The position numbers and the translations under genes are program-made. A stretch of 64,000 nucleotides of DNA, taken from JBMOUD01 sp049319665. Lineage in GTDB: Bacteria > Pseudomonadota > Gammaproteobacteria > Enterobacterales > Enterobacteriaceae. Location of the stretch: the NCBI RefSeq assembly GCF_049319665.1, contig NZ_JBMOUD010000009.1:62001-126000 (forward strand). Reading direction: 5' to 3'. Below, piece by piece: positions 26,296-35,949 of the stretch (position 1 is the first letter of the stretch; each line of letters begins with the position of its first letter). The notes below the pieces were generated by a model. The model saw only the letters and a program-made list of their open reading frames with translations, ran no database searches and was not told where the DNA came from.

Positions 26296-28200
26296 ATGAA
26301 AATAGATCGTAACCCTTTTCGCGACTATACGGCTGAATCAGCCCTCTTTGTGCGCCGTGCACTGGTGGCGTTCACTGGTATTGTGCTACTTAGTAGTATA
26401 CTTGTTTACAATTTGTACAATTTACAGGTTGTACGTTTTGATGATTATCAGACCCGTTCCAATGATAACCGCATAAAACTGGTTCCTATCGCACCTAGTC
26501 GCGGCATTATTTACGATAGAAATGGCACCCCACTGGCCCTTAATCGTACAATTTATCAGCTCGAAGTCGTGCCGGAGAAAGTCGATAATCTCAAGGCCAC
26601 CCTTGAAGCCCTAACTCCGATCGCCGAACTCACACCAGATGATATAGATAACTTTTATAAAGAACGTAAACGGTCACGCCGTTTTACTTCTATTGCTATC
26701 AAAACCGGTTTGAGTGAAGTCCAGGTTGCGCGTTTTGCCGTTAACCAATTTAATTTCCCCGGCGTTGAAGTTAAAGGCTATCAACGTCGCTATTACCCTT
26801 ATGGTTCAGCGCTGACACATGCGATAGGTTATGTTTCAAAAATTAACGATCGCGATGTTGAACGCCTCGATAAAGACGGTATTCTTGCCAACTATGCCGC
26901 GACCCATGATATTGGCAAGCTTGGGATTGAACGCTATTACGAGAGCACGCTGCACGGTAAAACCGGTTATGAAGAAGTCGAAGTTAATAACCGCGGCCGA
27001 GTGATTCGCCAATTGCATGAAGAGCCACCGCAGGCCGGTAAAGATATCTACCTGACGCTTGATTTACCCCTGCAGACTTACATTGAAAAGCTATTGGTCG
27101 GTAGCCGTGCTGCCGTCGTTGTGAGCGATCCGCGTGACGGAAGTATTCGTGCCATCGTCTCCAATCCGAGCTACGACCCGAATCTTTTTGTCGATGGTAT
27201 TTCTAGCAAAGACTATAGCGGGTTACTTAATGACCCAGATAGGCCGCTAATTAATCGCGCAACGCAAGGTATTTATCCTCCGGCATCGACGGTAAAACCT
27301 TATGTCGCTGTTTCTGCGCTAACGGCCGGGGTGATAAACAGAAACACCTCGTTGTTCGACCCAGGTTGGTGGCAGCTTCCAGGATCAGAAAAGCGCTATC
27401 GTGACTGGAAACATTGGGGACACGGTCGCTTAAATGTAACCAAATCGCTAGAAGAATCGGCAGATACCTTCTTCTATCAGGTTGCCTATGATATGGGCAT
27501 CGATAGATTGTCCGAATGGATGGGTAAATTTGGCTACGGAGAATATACCGGCATTGACTTGTCTGAAGAGCGTAACGGCAATATGCCGAATCGCGACTGG
27601 AAGTTTAAACGCTTCAAAAAACCTTGGTATCAAGGCGACACCATTCCAGTAGGAATCGGACAAGGATATTGGACAGCAACCCCCATCCAAATGATGAAGG
27701 CACTGACAACGCTGATTAATGATGGAACGGTAAAAACGCCACATTTGTTGCTCAATACCACAGTGCAAGGGCAGAAAGTTCCCTATGTTCAAGAAGATAA
27801 AACACAGATTGGCGATGTTCATTCCGGTTATTGGGAAATAGCCAAAGACGGTATGTATGGTGTTGCCAATCGGCCAAATGGTACGGCAAGAAAAAGCTTT
27901 GTTAATACGCCTTATAAGGCGGCAGCGAAATCAGGTACGGCGCAGGTTTACGGGCTAAAAGCTAACGAAACCTATAATGCCCATAAGATTGCAGAACACT
28001 TGCGTGACCATAAATTAATGACCGCATTTGCGCCTTATGACAACCCAACGGTGGCGGTAGCCGTGATTTTGGAAAATGGTGGCGCAGGCCCAGCTGTCGG
28101 CACCATAACCCGACAAATTCTTGACCATATTTTACTGGGTGACAATACGACAGATTTACCAGCTGACGCACCTGCGCCACCTGGAACCGAAGGTGATTAA
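26296..28200 (+). CDS. mrdA: Penicillin-binding protein 2 (peptidoglycan transpeptidase of elongation)
   Basis: A 634-residue class-B PBP with one N-terminal membrane anchor (about residues 21-43), a pedestal domain and a transpeptidase domain. The active site SxxK is in YPPASTVKPY near residue 330, followed by SADTFFYQ (SxD/N) near 385 and KSGTAQVYG (KTG-type) near 545. It crosslinks lateral-wall peptidoglycan with RodA and MreB and is the mecillinam target. It is followed 6 bases later by rodA. Confidence 0.97.
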   Translation: MKIDRNPFRDYTAESALFVRRALVAFTGIVLLSSILVYNLYNLQVVRFDDYQTRSNDNRIKLVPIAPSRGIIYDRNGTPLALNRTIYQLEVVPEKVDNLKATLEALTPIAELTPDDIDNFYKERKRSRRFTSIAIKTGLSEVQVARFAVNQFNFPGVEVKGYQRRYYPYGSALTHAIGYVSKINDRDVERLDKDGILANYAATHDIGKLGIERYYESTLHGKTGYEEVEVNNRGRVIRQLHEEPPQAGKDIYLTLDLPLQTYIEKLLVGSRAAVVVSDPRDGSIRAIVSNPSYDPNLFVDGISSKDYSGLLNDPDRPLINRATQGIYPPASTVKPYVAVSALTAGVINRNTSLFDPGWWQLPGSEKRYRDWKHWGHGRLNVTKSLEESADTFFYQVAYDMGIDRLSEWMGKFGYGEYTGIDLSEERNGNMPNRDWKFKRFKKPWYQGDTIPVGIGQGYWTATPIQMMKALTTLINDGTVKTPHLLLNTTVQGQKVPYVQEDKTQIGDVHSGYWEIAKDGMYGVANRPNGTARKSFVNTPYKAAAKSGTAQVYGLKANETYNAHKIAEHLRDHKLMTAFAPYDNPTVAVAVILENGGAGPAVGTITRQILDHILLGDNTTDLPADAPAPPGTEGD

Positions 28201-28206
28201 TCAATA

Positions 28207-29316
28207 ATGACTGAACAACAAAAACGGTCGCTGTGGTCCAAAATGCACATCGACTTTACGCTCTTACTGATTGTTTTAGCCCTGTTAGCCTACAGCGCTT
28301 TCGTCATGTGGAGCGCCAGTGGTCAAGACGTCGGTATGATGGAGCGCAAGATTGGCCAAATCGTCGGCGGTCTGGTGATGATGCTGGTCATGGCCCAAAT
28401 CCCGCCTCGCGTCTATGAAAGCTGGGCGCCGTATTTGTATGTTTTTTGCGTTTTCCTTTTAGTCTTGGTCGATGCTTTCGGCCAGGTAAGTAAAGGCGCA
28501 CAGCGCTGGCTTGACTTAGGTGTGGTGCGTTTTCAACCGTCAGAAATCGCCAAAATCGCCGTGCCGCTGATGGTTGCCCGTTTTATTAACCGCGATATTT
28601 GCCCTCCATCACTAAAAAACACCGCAATAGCGTTAGTACTGATCTTTGTACCTACCCTATTAGTTGCCGCTCAGCCGGATTTAGGTACCGCTATCTTGAT
28701 CGCCGCATCAGGTATCTTCGTGCTCTTCCTTTCGGGTATGAGCTGGAAGCTGATTGCTTGCGCCGCTGTGCTGGTTGCTGGATTTATTCCGGTGCTGTGG
28801 TTTTTCCTGATGCACGATTATCAACGCGACCGCGTGATGATGTTACTTAACCCGGAAAGCGATCCACTCGGTGCTGGCTACCATATAATTCAGTCTAAAA
28901 TCGCCATTGGTTCTGGCGGCTTCTCAGGTAAAGGCTGGTTGCACGGAACACAATCACAGCTAGAATTTTTACCTGAAAGACATACCGACTTTATTTTCGC
29001 TGTTCTGGCCGAAGAACTTGGGCTAGTCGGTGTTTTAGTACTACTTGGACTTTATCTGTGCCTGATTACTCGCGGACTGGTGATTGCAGCGAAAGCACAA
29101 ACCACATTCGGACGCGTTATGGCCGGTGGATTAATGCTGATATTCTTCGTCTATGTCTTTGTTAATATAGGCATGGTTAGTGGTATTGTCCCGGTAGTTG
29201 GAGTACCTTTGCCGCTGGTCAGTTATGGGGGCTCGGCACTCATTGTTCTTATGGCAGGGTTCGGTATCGTCATGTCGATCCATACCCATCGAAAAATGTT
29301 ATCAAAAAATTTATAG
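28207..29316 (+). CDS. mrdB: SEDS glycosyltransferase RodA
   Basis: A 369-residue polytopic (about ten segments) SEDS peptidoglycan polymerase that partners PBP2. It shows HIDFTLLLIVLALLAYSAFVMWSASGQ at the N-terminus, FQPSEIAKIAVPLMVARF near 100, QPDLGTAILI with the catalytic-region Asp near 157, and LEFLPERHTDFIFAVLAEELG near 260. Immediately after mrdA, as in the conserved rod-shape operon. Confidence 0.97.
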   Translation: MTEQQKRSLWSKMHIDFTLLLIVLALLAYSAFVMWSASGQDVGMMERKIGQIVGGLVMMLVMAQIPPRVYESWAPYLYVFCVFLLVLVDAFGQVSKGAQRWLDLGVVRFQPSEIAKIAVPLMVARFINRDICPPSLKNTAIALVLIFVPTLLVAAQPDLGTAILIAASGIFVLFLSGMSWKLIACAAVLVAGFIPVLWFFLMHDYQRDRVMMLLNPESDPLGAGYHIIQSKIAIGSGGFSGKGWLHGTQSQLEFLPERHTDFIFAVLAEELGLVGVLVLLGLYLCLITRGLVIAAKAQTTFGRVMAGGLMLIFFVYVFVNIGMVSGIVPVVGVPLPLVSYGGSALIVLMAGFGIVMSIHTHRKMLSKNL

Positions 29317-29325
29317 GGGTGGGCA

Positions 29326-30492
29326 ATGCGTAAGGAATGGATTGGAGCCGTTATCGCTGGGCTGTTGCTAAGTGCTTGTAGCACAGATACAACGCAGCCA
29401 CAGCAGGCACCACCGCAGGCCTATAATGGCCCGGTCGTGGAGATCGGTGGGGCAGATCCGCGCTACGAACCTTTTAATCCTAATATCAATCAGGATTACA
29501 CAGCAAATGGTAATAATTACAAAATAATCAAAGATGCATCCAACTTTACCCAAACCGGTTTGGCAAGTTGGTACGGTCATGAAGATGGCTCCAATGCAAC
29601 CGCCAGTGGCGAAGAGTTTGATCCTAGCGCATTAACGGCGGCTCACCCTACTCTGCCTATTCCTAGCTATGTGCGCGTCACTAACGTTGCCAATGGCCGT
29701 ATGTTGGTCGTGCGAGTCAACGATCGTGGTCCTTTCACCTCGGGGCGCATTATCGATCTATCGAAAGCCGCTTACGATCGTCTGAATCTGACCAACAGCA
29801 CCAGAGTGAAAATTGACTTTATCAGTGTTGCGCCAGACGGCACCTTATCTGGACCCGGTACTATCGGCACCACGGTGGCTAAACAATCTTATGCACTGCC
29901 TTCACGCCCAGATTTAGGCTCTAGCGCAATGGGTACGCCAATGCAGAGCGAACCACCAGCAACCGATGCGCCAGTCAGGGCTATCAGTAATAGCACCTTG
30001 AGCGATCCTAATGCTGCACCGGTAGATGAATCTGCAACCACGACGGCAAGTTCTGGCGGCGGTGGCTTCTTGCAGGCACCAAAACCACTGCCAGCAGGCG
30101 TACTGGAAAGCAGTACACCACCGCCTGTGGCTGCACCGGCAGAACCGATGTCCGAACCGGTATCAGCGCCAGTTTCCCGACCAACACCTAAACCTGCTGC
30201 CGTACATGCAGAGCCAGAGGCCGTCGCTGAAACACATCACGCAGCAACAACCGCGAGTGGCGGTGGATATATGGTGCAAGTGGGGGCTTTAAGCAACCAG
30301 CAAAATGCGCATATTTGGCAAAAAAGCCTAAGCCAAAAATTCTCTGTCCCAGGTAAAGTACAGACTAACGGCAATATGTACCGCGTACAGTTAGGACCAT
30401 TTAGCAGCCGTCAGCAAGCCGCCGCCGTGCAACAACGTCTAAGCAGTGAAGCTAGCCAGCAATCCTTTATTATTGGGTCTGGCGCTAAGTAA
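29326..30492 (+). CDS. rlpA: Septal-ring lytic transglycosylase RlpA
   Basis: A 388-residue outer-membrane lipoprotein. The signal peptide ends LLSACSTD. The double-psi beta-barrel (about residues 78-170) has GLASWYGHEDGSNATASGEEFD and VRVNDRGPFTSGRIIDLS with the catalytic Asp-containing VNDRGP. A long Pro/Ala/Ser linker (190-310) follows. A C-terminal SPOR domain (about 315-388, YMVQVGALSNQQNA ... YRVQLGPF) binds denuded septal glycan. The WYG and DRGP residues needed for lytic activity in Pseudomonas RlpA are present. It lies 9 bases after mrdB. Confidence 0.95.
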   Translation: MRKEWIGAVIAGLLLSACSTDTTQPQQAPPQAYNGPVVEIGGADPRYEPFNPNINQDYTANGNNYKIIKDASNFTQTGLASWYGHEDGSNATASGEEFDPSALTAAHPTLPIPSYVRVTNVANGRMLVVRVNDRGPFTSGRIIDLSKAAYDRLNLTNSTRVKIDFISVAPDGTLSGPGTIGTTVAKQSYALPSRPDLGSSAMGTPMQSEPPATDAPVRAISNSTLSDPNAAPVDESATTTASSGGGGFLQAPKPLPAGVLESSTPPPVAAPAEPMSEPVSAPVSRPTPKPAAVHAEPEAVAETHHAATTASGGGYMVQVGALSNQQNAHIWQKSLSQKFSVPGKVQTNGNMYRVQLGPFSSRQQAAAVQQRLSSEASQQSFIIGSGAK

Positions 30493-30522
30493 CAGCTAAT
30501 GACGCCCTGCTCGTAAGTCTAT

Positions 30523-30557
30523 AAACTGAACAGAACTTAGGTTGTGTTCAGTTTTTT
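30523..30557 (+). terminator. Terminator after rlpA
   Basis: AAACTGAACA (30523-30532) and TGTTCAGTTT (30545-30554) form a perfect 10-bp stem with a 12-base loop, followed by T's. Confidence 0.9.
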
Positions 30558-30730
30558 GCTTTTTGCACCAGCTGAATGGCATAAAGTCTAAAAACTGGAT
30601 CGAATAGAACCTATCTGTAAAAATAAGTAAACGCCAGCAAGCACCCGTATTGGAAGATGTCTGTATGTAACTGTTCTGATATAGTGTGCCATGTTTTTCA
30701 CTTACCTATACGGATGTTGTCATTTCGCTC

Positions 30731-31942
30731 ATGAAACTTCTTACTTCCTCTCATTTAGTCAAAAAACTCGCATTTGGCACATTCATTACTCTGGGTTTAG
30801 CCTCTTCAGCTTATGCTGATGATATTAATCTGAAGACCATGATCCCTGGCGTTCCACAAATTGACGCTGAAGCCTACGTCCTGATCGACTACAACTCAGG
30901 TAAAGTATTGGCCGAAATGAACGCCGATACGCGCCGTGATCCTGCAAGCCTGACAAAAATGATGACCAGTTATGTTATTGGTCAAGCAATCAAAGCCGGG
31001 AAAATCTCTCCTACGGATATGGTTACTGTCGGTAAAGATGCATGGGCAACCGGCAACCCGGTATTTAAAGGCTCGTCGCTGATGTTCTTGAAACCCGGCG
31101 ACCGCGTGGCTGTCTCTGAGTTAAATCGTGGCATTATCCTGCAATCTGGTAACGACGCCTGCGTCGCGATGGCAGACTACGTGGCTGGAAGTCAGGATGC
31201 TTTTGTTAGCCTGATGAATAATTACGTTAATGCGCTGGGCCTGAAAAATACCCATTTCGGCACAGTACACGGACTCGATGCCGCTGGCCAATACAGCTCA
31301 GCACGCGATATGGCTTTGATTGGCCAAGCGTTGATTCGCGATGTGCCAGAAGAGTACGCGACCTACAGAGAAAAAGAATTTACCTTCAATAATATTCGCC
31401 AAATGAACCGTAACGGTTTGTTGTGGGACTCCAGCCTTCAGGTTGACGGTATTAAAACCGGTCACACAGATGCGGCAGGTTATAACTTAGTTGCCTCGGC
31501 AACCGAAGGCCAAATGCGCCTGATCTCAGCGGTACTTGGCGGTCATACCTATAAAGGCCGTGAAGTTGAAAGTAAAAAACTGCTGACCTGGGGCTTCCGT
31601 TTCTTTGAAAGTGTTTCACCATTAAAAGCAGGCAAAGAATTCTCTTCTGAGCCAGTGTGGTTTGGTGATACCGACCGTGTAGCGCTGGGTGTTGATAAAG
31701 ATGCTTATCTGACCATCCCTCGCGGACGCATGAAGGATCTGAAAGCCAGCTATATTCTGAACAACACAGAACTGCACGCACCGCTGCAGAAAAATCAGGT
31801 TGTCGGTACGATCAACTTCCAGCTTGATGGCAAAACCATCGACCAACGCCCATTAGTGGTATTGAATGAAGTGAAAGAAGGCGGCTTCTTTGGTCGCATC
31901 GTTGACTACATCAAACTGATGTTCCACCACTGGTTCGGCTGA
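30731..31942 (+). CDS. dacA: D-alanyl-D-alanine carboxypeptidase DacA (PBP5)
   Basis: A 403-residue class-C PBP removing the terminal D-Ala of peptidoglycan stems. The signal peptide is cleaved near SAYA-DD. Active-site motifs are SLTK (DPASLTKMMTSYV) near 73, SGN (LQSGNDACVA) near 139 and KTG (DGIKTGHTD) near 242. A C-terminal amphipathic helix (RIVDYIKLMFHHWFG) anchors it to the inner membrane. The frame opens at 30686, but the ATG at 30731 gives the E. coli length exactly. Confidence 0.97.
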   Translation: MKLLTSSHLVKKLAFGTFITLGLASSAYADDINLKTMIPGVPQIDAEAYVLIDYNSGKVLAEMNADTRRDPASLTKMMTSYVIGQAIKAGKISPTDMVTVGKDAWATGNPVFKGSSLMFLKPGDRVAVSELNRGIILQSGNDACVAMADYVAGSQDAFVSLMNNYVNALGLKNTHFGTVHGLDAAGQYSSARDMALIGQALIRDVPEEYATYREKEFTFNNIRQMNRNGLLWDSSLQVDGIKTGHTDAAGYNLVASATEGQMRLISAVLGGHTYKGREVESKKLLTWGFRFFESVSPLKAGKEFSSEPVWFGDTDRVALGVDKDAYLTIPRGRMKDLKASYILNNTELHAPLQKNQVVGTINFQLDGKTIDQRPLVVLNEVKEGGFFGRIVDYIKLMFHHWFG

Positions 31943-31994
31943 TTTCAGTCTTGAATTACTGAAATACTCCCCCATATATATGCTATACCGATTT

Positions 31995-32021
31995 AACTCC
32001 CGCTGGCTCGCCGCGGGAGTT
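31995..32021 (+). terminator. Hairpin after dacA
   Basis: AACTCCCGC/GCGGGAGTT, a perfect 9-bp stem with a 9-base loop, followed by ATACTTTAT. A probable weak terminator or readthrough signal before ybeD. Confidence 0.7.
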
Positions 32022-32138
32022 ATACTTTATAGAATCTAAGAATTTTATCGCTGAAACGTTTTTAAGAACTGGAAACAGCCCGTTGTTGAAAAACAATGTT
32101 GAAAACTCAGTAAGCGGAAACAACGCTGGAGCACATAA

Positions 32139-32402
32139 ATGAAAACCAAACTGAACGAACTGCTCGAATTCCCTTGTTCCTTTACTTATAAAGTAATGGG
32201 TCTGGCGCAGCCCGAGTTGGTTGACCAGGTTGTTGAAGTGGTACAACGCCACGCGCCGGGTGACTATAATCCGCAGGTGAAACCAAGCAGCAAAGGTAAT
32301 TATCACTCAATTTCAATCACCATCAATGCTACCCATATTGATCAGGTTGAGACGCTCTATGAAGAGCTCGGCAATATTGAAATTGTGCGCATGGTTCTGT
32401 AA
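32139..32402 (+). CDS. ybeD: YbeD family (DUF493) small regulatory-fold protein
   Basis: An 87-residue ACT-like alpha/beta protein, MKTKLNELLEFPCSFTYKVMGLAQPELVDQVVEVVQ..., same length as E. coli YbeD. Its role is unknown, though its conserved place before lipB suggests a link to lipoate metabolism. A short GGAG-like site (CTGGAGC) precedes the ATG. Confidence 0.94.
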   Translation: MKTKLNELLEFPCSFTYKVMGLAQPELVDQVVEVVQRHAPGDYNPQVKPSSKGNYHSISITINATHIDQVETLYEELGNIEIVRMVL

Positions 32403-32484
32403 CCACGACTCCAAAGCCCCACGACATGGCGTATCATAGCGCCATGTTATTCTGACCTCTCTTGTCGATATGCGATAACTTACC

Positions 32485-33171
32485 GTGCAGAAAGATAAAT
32501 CCGTGGACCGAATTGTAATTCGCCAGCTAGGCCTACAGCCCTACGAGCCCGTGTCACAGGCGATGCACTATTTTACCGATAACCGCACTGATGAAACGCC
32601 GGATGAAATCTGGTTAGTACAGCATCATCAAGTCTTCACCCAAGGCCAGGCGGGCAAAGCTGAACACCTTCTGGTTCCCGGCGATATTCCGGTCATTCAA
32701 AGCGATCGCGGCGGCCAAGTGACCTATCATGGTCCAGGTCAGCAAGTTATGTACGTTATGGTTGACCTCAAACGAAAAAAAATCGGCGTACGCCAATTGG
32801 TCACAGCCATTGAGCAGACGGTCGTCGATACCTTAGCGCACTTAGGCATTGAAGGTTATCCGCGCGCCGATGCGCCAGGGGTGTATGTTGACGGGCGGAA
32901 AATCTGTTCGCTAGGTTTGCGCATCCGCAAAGGCCGTTCATTACACGGTTTAGCGCTCAATGTAGATATGGATCTACAGCCCTTCCTGCGCATTAATCCC
33001 TGTGGCTATGCCGGTCTGGAAATGACGCAAGTCAGCCGCGAGAAAGCAGGTCTTAATATCGATGATGTTGTGCCGGTGTTAATTGCGGCTTTCAACAAAC
33101 AGCTCGCATACACCCAGACAGATGAACAACCTTGGCTCATAAGCGATTATCAAGCCGGTATACATAGCTGA
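32485..33171 (+). CDS. lipB: Octanoyl-[acyl-carrier-protein]-protein N-octanoyltransferase LipB
   Basis: This 228-residue enzyme moves octanoate from ACP to lipoyl domains. It has HHQVFTQGQAGKAEHL near 50, DRGGQVTYHGPGQQVMYV with the conserved Lys/Cys pair further on (KICSLGLRIRKGRSLHGLALNV, Cys near 139 region and INPCGYAGLEMTQ). The start is uncertain between the GTG at 32485 and another GTG at 32503; neither has a strong Shine-Dalgarno. Slightly longer than E. coli LipB at the C-terminus. Confidence 0.93.
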   Translation: MQKDKSVDRIVIRQLGLQPYEPVSQAMHYFTDNRTDETPDEIWLVQHHQVFTQGQAGKAEHLLVPGDIPVIQSDRGGQVTYHGPGQQVMYVMVDLKRKKIGVRQLVTAIEQTVVDTLAHLGIEGYPRADAPGVYVDGRKICSLGLRIRKGRSLHGLALNVDMDLQPFLRINPCGYAGLEMTQVSREKAGLNIDDVVPVLIAAFNKQLAYTQTDEQPWLISDYQAGIHS

Positions 33172-33479
33172 ACGTTGGCTTACGCAAAATAATTACAAAA
33201 AATTAACAATGCCTTATGCTAACGATGTATCAATGCATGAGAAAAAATAATTTATAAATTTCAGTCTGGTAAGGTACATATAGCCGCCATAATGCGGAAA
33301 ATTATCACGGCTAAATAAAACATTGTTTGTCATATAAATGCGACTTGGACAGACAGGGGCTGAATGACAGCCCATATCAATGTTATAATCGCGCATTATT
33401 TTTATTTTTGATGAAGCAGCCTGTTCATTGAATATCCTGAAATCTCCGTAAGCGAGATCAACCTGGAATCTGCAAGATT
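33172..33479. promoter_or_regulatory. lipB-lipA intergenic region with lipA promoter
   Basis: 308 AT-rich bases. TATAAT at 33384-33389 is a perfect -10 for lipA, about 90 bases before its ATG; the matching -35 is weak. A GGGCTG...CAGCCC hairpin (about 33357-33373) overlaps the -35 region. No gene is seen; E. coli carries ybeF in this gap, absent here. Confidence 0.55.
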
Positions 33480-34445
33480 ATGAGTAAACCGATTCAAATG
33501 GAACGCGGCGTCAAATACCGTGATGCTGATAAAATGGCGTTAATCCCGGTGAAAACCGTGGTAACCGACCGGCAGGAAATGCTACGTAAGCCGGCCTGGA
33601 TGAAAATAAAGCTCCCTGCTGACTCGACTCGTATTCAAGGCATCAAAGCCGCCATGCGCAAGAATGGTTTACACTCGGTATGTGAAGAGGCTTCTTGCCC
33701 TAACCTGTCCGAATGCTTTAACCACGGAACCGCAACCTTTATGATCCTCGGCGCAATCTGTACTCGCCGCTGTCCATTCTGTGACGTTGCCCACGGCCGT
33801 CCAGTTGCACCCGACGTTAATGAACCACAAAAGCTGGCCCAAACTATTGCTGATATGGGGCTGCGTTATGTGGTGATTACCTCGGTTGACCGTGATGACT
33901 TGCGTGATGGTGGTGCTCAGCACTTTGCTGATTGTATTACTGCTATTCGTGAAAAGAATCCGACCATCAAAATTGAAACATTGGTTCCAGATTTCCGTGG
34001 CCGCATGGATCGCGCATTAGAAATCCTCAATGCATCACCACCTGACGTGTTTAACCACAATCTTGAAAACGTACCACGTGTTTATCGCCAGGTTCGCCCG
34101 GGCGCAAACTATGAGTGGTCACTGACTCTGTTGCAGCGCTTTAAAGAAGCGCATCCTGAAATCCCAACTAAATCGGGATTAATGGTAGGTTTGGGCGAAA
34201 CCAATGCAGAAATCATTGAAGTCATGCGTGATTTACGTCGACATGGCGTCACGATGCTGACGCTAGGACAATACCTGCAACCTAGTCGCCACCACCTTCC
34301 GGTGCAGCGCTATGTCAGCCCTGAAGAGTTTGAAGAGATGAAAGAAGAAGCACTGGCAATGGGCTTTACTCATGCCGCCTGTGGGCCTTTCGTTCGTTCT
34401 TCTTACCATGCAGATTTGCAAGCCAAAGGGATTGAAGTTAAATAA
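33480..34445 (+). CDS. lipA: Lipoyl synthase LipA
   Basis: A 321-residue radical-SAM enzyme inserting two sulfurs into octanoylated lipoyl domains. The auxiliary cluster motif CEEASCPNLSEC is near residue 68, the radical-SAM motif CTRRCPFC near 94, and the C-terminal RSSYHAD supplies the Ser ligand. Same length as the E. coli enzyme. Confidence 0.97.
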   Translation: MSKPIQMERGVKYRDADKMALIPVKTVVTDRQEMLRKPAWMKIKLPADSTRIQGIKAAMRKNGLHSVCEEASCPNLSECFNHGTATFMILGAICTRRCPFCDVAHGRPVAPDVNEPQKLAQTIADMGLRYVVITSVDRDDLRDGGAQHFADCITAIREKNPTIKIETLVPDFRGRMDRALEILNASPPDVFNHNLENVPRVYRQVRPGANYEWSLTLLQRFKEAHPEIPTKSGLMVGLGETNAEIIEVMRDLRRHGVTMLTLGQYLQPSRHHLPVQRYVSPEEFEEMKEEALAMGFTHAACGPFVRSSYHADLQAKGIEVK

Positions 34446-34532
34446 TCCTCGGTACCGAGTGCAGGTTGCTCGGTACTAACGTAACAATGAAAGTCCGTTA
34501 CATTATTTTACTTATTAATACCTGAAAAACAC

Positions 34533-34568
34533 AAAAAACGGCTGCTCTTACGAGCATCCGTTTTTTTA
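34533..34568. terminator. Bidirectional terminator between lipA and tatE
   Basis: AAAAAACGG...GCTC TTAC GAGC...CCGTTTTTTT. The stem has one internal mismatch, A-tract on one side and T-tract on the other, so it serves the convergent lipA and tatE. Confidence 0.88.
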
Positions 34569-34625
34569 TGCAGCACGTAGAATATAATCGCAGCGCTCAT
34601 GCCATAGCCGAGCGCCCAAAAAGAC

Positions 34626-34823
34626 TTAGTCTTTCTTCTCTACACGCTCAGCTGGCTGTGCGTCAGTTTTGACAGCAGGCGTTGGTTCGTCGTTCATTGC
34701 TTTCTTGAAGCCACGCAACGCAGCACCTAAGTCGCCACCGAGTGAACGAAGTTTGCTGGTACCGAAAAGCAGTACGATCAGCACGCCAACCACTAACAGT
34801 TTGGTAATACTTAGACCTTCCAT
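34626..34823 (-). CDS. tatE: Sec-independent translocase protein TatE
   Basis: A 65-residue TatA-family protein with one N-terminal membrane helix (SITKLLVVGVLIVLLFGTSKL), then the amphipathic helix RSLGGDLGAALRGFKKAMND and a charged tail. It forms part of the twin-arginine pore. The ATG at 34823 has AAGG 6 bases upstream; an in-frame GTG lies two codons earlier. The Tat-type sulfatase at 54440 would be one client. Confidence 0.93.
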   Translation of the reverse strand: MEGLSITKLLVVGVLIVLLFGTSKLRSLGGDLGAALRGFKKAMNDEPTPAVKTDAQPAERVEKKD

Positions 34824-35151
34824 ACACACCTTCTTTTTACTGATTGCTGATAAACAGCAGAGTCAACTCACCGCTATTTACGGCCCAAGACGATATTTAT
34901 ATCTTAGTACTTATTAACGGACAGTGATGAGCATTATACAAACGGGAAATGTAACAAAATTGATTTTCGAACGATCAACGTTGCACGCATTCTAAACATA
35001 TTCGGATATTATGCGCCTGAAATTCGATGCATTAAAGCACAACACCAAGCCTGATGAAAAGTGAGCCATAATTGACGCATTCGATACCGGAGGCGAAAAA
35101 AGGAAAGCCGAGCCATCATCAATGTGTTGACGACCCGACGTCTATTTTTAA
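34824..35151. other. Intergenic region between tatE and the ABC cluster
   Basis: 328 AT-rich bases containing the tatE promoter region. No gene is seen. This is the left junction of the block that E. coli lacks. Confidence 0.5.
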
Positions 35152-35949
35152 CTAAATGAAGCGGCTCAAGAAAGCTTTGAAACGTGGATGTTGAGGATTG
35201 ACCAACACGTCGCTAGCCTGCCCTTGTTCAATCACATGTCCACCGTCCATAAATACCACTCGATCGGCAGCTTCTCGGGCAAAGCCGATCTCATGGGTAA
35301 CCACAATCATCGTTAATCCCTGCTCAGCCAAACTACGCATTGTTGCCAGCACCTCACCGACCAATTCAGGATCGAGTGCTGAGGTAGGTTCATCAAACAA
35401 CATCAGCTTGGGGCGAATCGCTAAAGCTCGAGCAATGGCAACCCGTTGCTGCTGACCACCGGACAGATGGCGCGGATACGCATCGGCTTTATCACGTAAC
35501 CCCACCTTTTCTAACAGCTCGTAGGCATATTGTATCGCTTGCTGGCGGCTCTCTTTATGTACACCGATCGGCGCTTCAATAATATTTTGCAGCACCGTCA
35601 TATGTGGATAAAGATTAAACTGCTGGAATACCATGCCAATATCGCGGCGCTGCCTAGCCACCGCTCGCTCAGGTAATTTATGCAGCCGCTCACCGCGTAA
35701 TTCGTAGCCGATTTGTTCGCCACCGACCATAATCATGCCACGATCAATATCTTCCAGATGATTGATACAACGCAAAAAAGTTGATTTTCCTGAGCCAGAT
35801 GGCCCAAGGATCACCACCACTTCGCTAGGTTTGACGTCTAAATCAATCCCCTTGAGCACGTCATTATCGCCATAGCTTTTATGCACATTGCGCGCCACGA
35901 CCAGCGATGCAGGTTCGTTTATTTGGGCATCAGTTTGCGCGAAATTCAT
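35152..35949 (-). CDS. Polar amino-acid-type ABC transporter ATPase
   Basis: A 265-residue ATPase with Walker A LGPSGSGKST near residue 49, signature LSGGQQQR near 160, Walker B LMLFDEPTSALDPE near 180 and VVTHEIGFA. It belongs to the GlnQ/HisP family. It overlaps the permease gene by ATGA and is last in a minus-strand run driven from about 39780. The substrate is not predictable from the ATPase; the company of an amidase and a decarboxylase-like protein suggests an amide or amino-acid derivative. Confidence 0.9.
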   Translation of the reverse strand: MNFAQTDAQINEPASLVVARNVHKSYGDNDVLKGIDLDVKPSEVVVILGPSGSGKSTFLRCINHLEDIDRGMIMVGGEQIGYELRGERLHKLPERAVARQRRDIGMVFQQFNLYPHMTVLQNIIEAPIGVHKESRQQAIQYAYELLEKVGLRDKADAYPRHLSGGQQQRVAIARALAIRPKLMLFDEPTSALDPELVGEVLATMRSLAEQGLTMIVVTHEIGFAREAADRVVFMDGGHVIEQGQASDVLVNPQHPRFKAFLSRFI